DNA of 7,977 nt from the NCBI GenBank assembly GCA_019241095.1, contig JAFAXJ010000672.1, positions 1 through 7,977 on the forward strand, in the 5' to 3' direction. Origin of the DNA: Verrucomicrobiota bacterium. Lineage in GTDB: Bacteria; Verrucomicrobiota; Verrucomicrobiia; Chthoniobacterales; JAFAMB01. Of this stretch, positions 6,956-7,977 are shown piece by piece. Position 1 is the stretch's first letter; the number at the start of each line of letters is the position of its first letter. The notes under the pieces were generated by a model, which had not been told where the DNA came from, searched no databases, and saw only the letters and a program-made list of their open reading frames with translations. Both the position numbers and the translations under genes were made by a program.

Positions 6956-7642
6956 TTAGCAAAGACCCGCCCTGGTCAGGGCGGAGAGGGTTCGAGCCGA
7001 ATCTGATACCCAGCCAAAAATCCCGGTTTGCGCTCTGATCATTTTCAGTCCCACTGCATGAAATTCGGCAAAATAGGACCCGACACAATCCTCCAGGACA
7101 AGACAATCGTAACCCCGATCGTTAGCCTCACGCACTGTGGTGTGCACACAGACCTCAGTTGTTACTCCGGTAACAATCAATTTCCGGATACCGCAATTTT
7201 GGAGAATCGTCTGAAGGTCGGTTCCGAAAAAAGCGCCCTTCCCCGGTTTATCGATCACCGGCTCACCCGAAAAAGGATGAAGTTCCGGAATAATGTCATG
7301 TCCAGGTTCACCGCGAACCAGAATTCGCCCCATCGGGCCGATGTCGCCAATTGTCGTCTGGCTACGGCTACGCTTTTTCTTAGCCGGAGAAAGATCACTC
7401 AGATCGGGTCGATGGCCTTCTCGCGTATGAATGACTTTCAATCGGGCCGAACGCCAAGCAGCAAGGAGTTGGCGGTTGGGCTCTATCGTGCAGCGGAGGC
7501 GCGAGATATCATTGCCAAGCATTTCGCCAAACCCGCCAGGCTCGAGAAAGTCCCTCTGCATATCGATGATCAAAAGAGCGCTCTGCATCGGGTCAAAATC
7601 GAAAGCATAAGGCTCGGCATCAACGCTAACAGTCGAAATCAT
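6956..7642 (-). CDS. Isochorismatase-family cysteine hydrolase, BiuH paralog
   Basis: This is a 228-residue amidohydrolase and the first gene of the leftward operon. The superfamily triad is present: Asp27 (LIIDMQRDF), Lys132 (DKPGKG) and Cys165 (TTEVCVHTT). The loop Gln205 is also kept (MIRAQTGIFG). It shares long blocks with the downstream biuH ([17 protein letters not shown]..(D/E)[27 protein letters not shown] in place of [10 protein letters not shown]). It differs where BiuH has [19 protein letters not shown]: here KKKRSRSQTTIGDIGPMGR. It also has LEPGGFGEMLGND in place of [13 protein letters not shown]. It probably cleaves a related carbamoyl or ureido amide rather than biuret, perhaps an upstream intermediate; guanylurea-type or ureidomalonate-type substrates are possible. 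Substrate is unproven. The start at the ATG 7642 is bounded by an in-frame stop 13 codons upstream. The stop is 27 bp before the permease. Confidence 0.83.
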   Translation of the reverse strand: MISTVSVDAEPYAFDFDPMQSALLIIDMQRDFLEPGGFGEMLGNDISRLRCTIEPNRQLLAAWRSARLKVIHTREGHRPDLSDLSPAKKKRSRSQTTIGDIGPMGRILVRGEPGHDIIPELHPFSGEPVIDKPGKGAFFGTDLQTILQNCGIRKLIVTGVTTEVCVHTTVREANDRGYDCLVLEDCVGSYFAEFHAVGLKMIRAQTGIFGWVSDSARTLSALTRAGLC

Positions 7643-7745
7643 CTTCTGGGTGTAGGGGATTATTTGGACTTTCGTGTCTTAATGTTGTGCGTAGCGCATG
7701 ATCTCGACCGCAATCTAAACACCGAAGCAGCTAGATACGTTAGTC

Positions 7746-7762
7746 AGCATGGGCAATGCCAA
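7746..7762 (-). promoter_or_regulatory. Candidate sigma-54 (-24/-12) promoter of the operon
   Basis: The minus strand reads TTGGCATTGCCCATGCT. Compared with the sigma-54 consensus TTGGCACG-N4-TTGC(A/T), the -24 box matches TTGGCA and the -12 box matches TGCT. The GG and GC dinucleotides are separated by exactly 10 nt, the defining spacing. Transcription would start near 7735 and give a leader of about 93 nt before the ATG at 7642. Sigma-54 control through NtrC would suit a nitrogen-scavenging amidohydrolase operon. The CG of the -24 box is TT here. No clear NtrC site was found upstream. Confidence 0.45.
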
Positions 7763-7788
7763 GCAATCTCAAGTCGAGGGCGGCGAAA

Positions 7789-7812
7789 AGACTGCAGTCT
7801 GGTATTAGACCA
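7789..7812. promoter_or_regulatory. Adjacent palindromes, candidate operator
   Basis: A perfect 12-bp palindrome, agactgcagtct (7789-7800), is immediately followed by the overlapping hyphenated palindrome tggt-N5-acca (7800-7812). The second also reads gtct-N6-agac (7797-7810). They lie 27-50 bp upstream of the candidate -24 box, a common place for a dimeric regulator. The tggt...acca pattern is loosely like GntR-type operators, but the spacing is not canonical. The regulator is not in the window. Confidence 0.35.
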
Positions 7813-7820
7813 ACCCCAAC

Positions 7821-7852
7821 CTTCAATGCCCGATTGTACTCGCCTCAATGCT
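7821..7852. repeat. Direct repeat c(t/c)tcaatgc(c/t), two copies 22 bp apart
   Basis: Copies at 7821-7830 and 7843-7852 share tcaatgc, with matching pyrimidines at the flanks, on a 22-bp period (two helical turns). This places them on the same face of the DNA, as expected for tandem activator sites. They lie about 90-120 bp upstream of the presumed start site. A shorter related element, caatgcc, recurs within the candidate promoter (7754-7760). Confidence 0.3.
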
Positions 7853-7886
7853 CATAAAAACCAGACGGGGCTAAGCAATTTAGCCA

Positions 7887-7914
7887 TTTAGAACAATATT
7901 CGACACCGTATAAT
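7887..7914 (+). promoter_or_regulatory. Possible rightward sigma-70 promoter
   Basis: A perfect TATAAT hexamer (7909-7914) is preceded at 16 bp spacing by tttaga (7887-7892; 4 of 6 matches to TTGACA). It would transcribe rightwards, away from the operon, towards a possible divergent gene beyond the window. The surrounding DNA is AT-rich, so a chance match is quite possible. Confidence 0.25.
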
Positions 7915-7977
7915 TTACTGCTACGCTCCGGAGTTCGCTCAAACTTGTGATTCAATACGAATAAATGGCGGACTGCT

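Larger units (their letters stand above)
7643..7977. other. Control region upstream of the hydrolase-permease-biuH-cupin operon
   Basis: These 335 bp have no convincing gene. They hold a candidate sigma-54 promoter, two adjacent palindromes, a 22-bp-spaced direct repeat and a possible rightward sigma-70 promoter, all described separately. The plus-strand open frame that runs through here from inside the hydrolase gene is antisense shadow. A divergent regulator or other gene may start at or beyond the right edge; one ATG at 7965 reads rightwards out of the window, too short to judge. Confidence 0.6.

Noticed and set aside
7028..7891. 287-codon plus-strand open frame
   Set aside because: It is antisense to the well-supported hydrolase gene and its product matches no family; a shadow frame.
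1..7977. CRISPR arrays, tRNA or rRNA genes, insertion sequences, attachment sites
   Set aside because: No regularly spaced repeats outside the WD40 coding units, no cloverleaf-like segments, no transposase-like frames and no terminal inverted repeats were recognised by eye.

Overview
The window holds six protein-coding genes, one of them cut by the left edge. Two read rightwards (the 3' end of a WD40-repeat gene and a YHS-domain gene). Four or five functions read leftwards from about 7.64 kb down to 1.68 kb. Base composition is moderate (about 50% GC) and coding density is high. The WD40 tail, with its AWFL...TV..W(V) region after the repeats, resembles WD40 proteins I associate with soil Verrucomicrobiota and Planctomycetota. 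The biuret-hydrolase operon, by contrast, looks very like the rhizobial/proteobacterial version. My best guess is a soil bacterium that acquired the catabolic operon horizontally; the taxon is uncertain.

Region by region: 1-969 is the C-terminal part of a WD40 protein with exact 41-residue repeats. At 988-1038 there is a long inverted repeat just before a secreted YHS-domain protein (1046-1600). A short convergent gap (1601-1677) separates this from a 785-residue minus-strand membrane protein (1678-4035). That protein has an N-terminal SLOG-like nucleotide-binding domain and six membrane segments in SLATT-like pairs, an architecture predicted for nucleotide-sensing conflict or defence systems. 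A 147-bp gap with a hairpin right at that gene's start separates it from the upstream operon.

The operon at 7642-4183 (minus strand) is, in order of transcription: an isochorismatase-family cysteine hydrolase, an NCS2-type permease, a second hydrolase that I recognise as biuret amidohydrolase (biuH), and a ChrR-type cupin. The gaps are 27, 21 and 22 bp. The likely logic is uptake of a small N-rich amide or ring compound by the permease and stepwise hydrolysis by the two paralogous amidohydrolases, with biuret giving allophanate and ammonia. No allophanate hydrolase lies in the window. About 100 bp upstream of the first gene is a sequence with exact GG-N10-GC spacing that resembles a sigma-54 promoter. 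Upstream of it lie palindromes and a direct repeat spaced 22 bp. This would fit nitrogen-limitation control.

The items most worth a second look are the SLOG/multi-SLATT protein directly downstream of the catabolic operon, the candidate sigma-54 control region, the paralogous hydrolase pair of which only one is clearly BiuH, and the two hairpins placed to mask translation starts.
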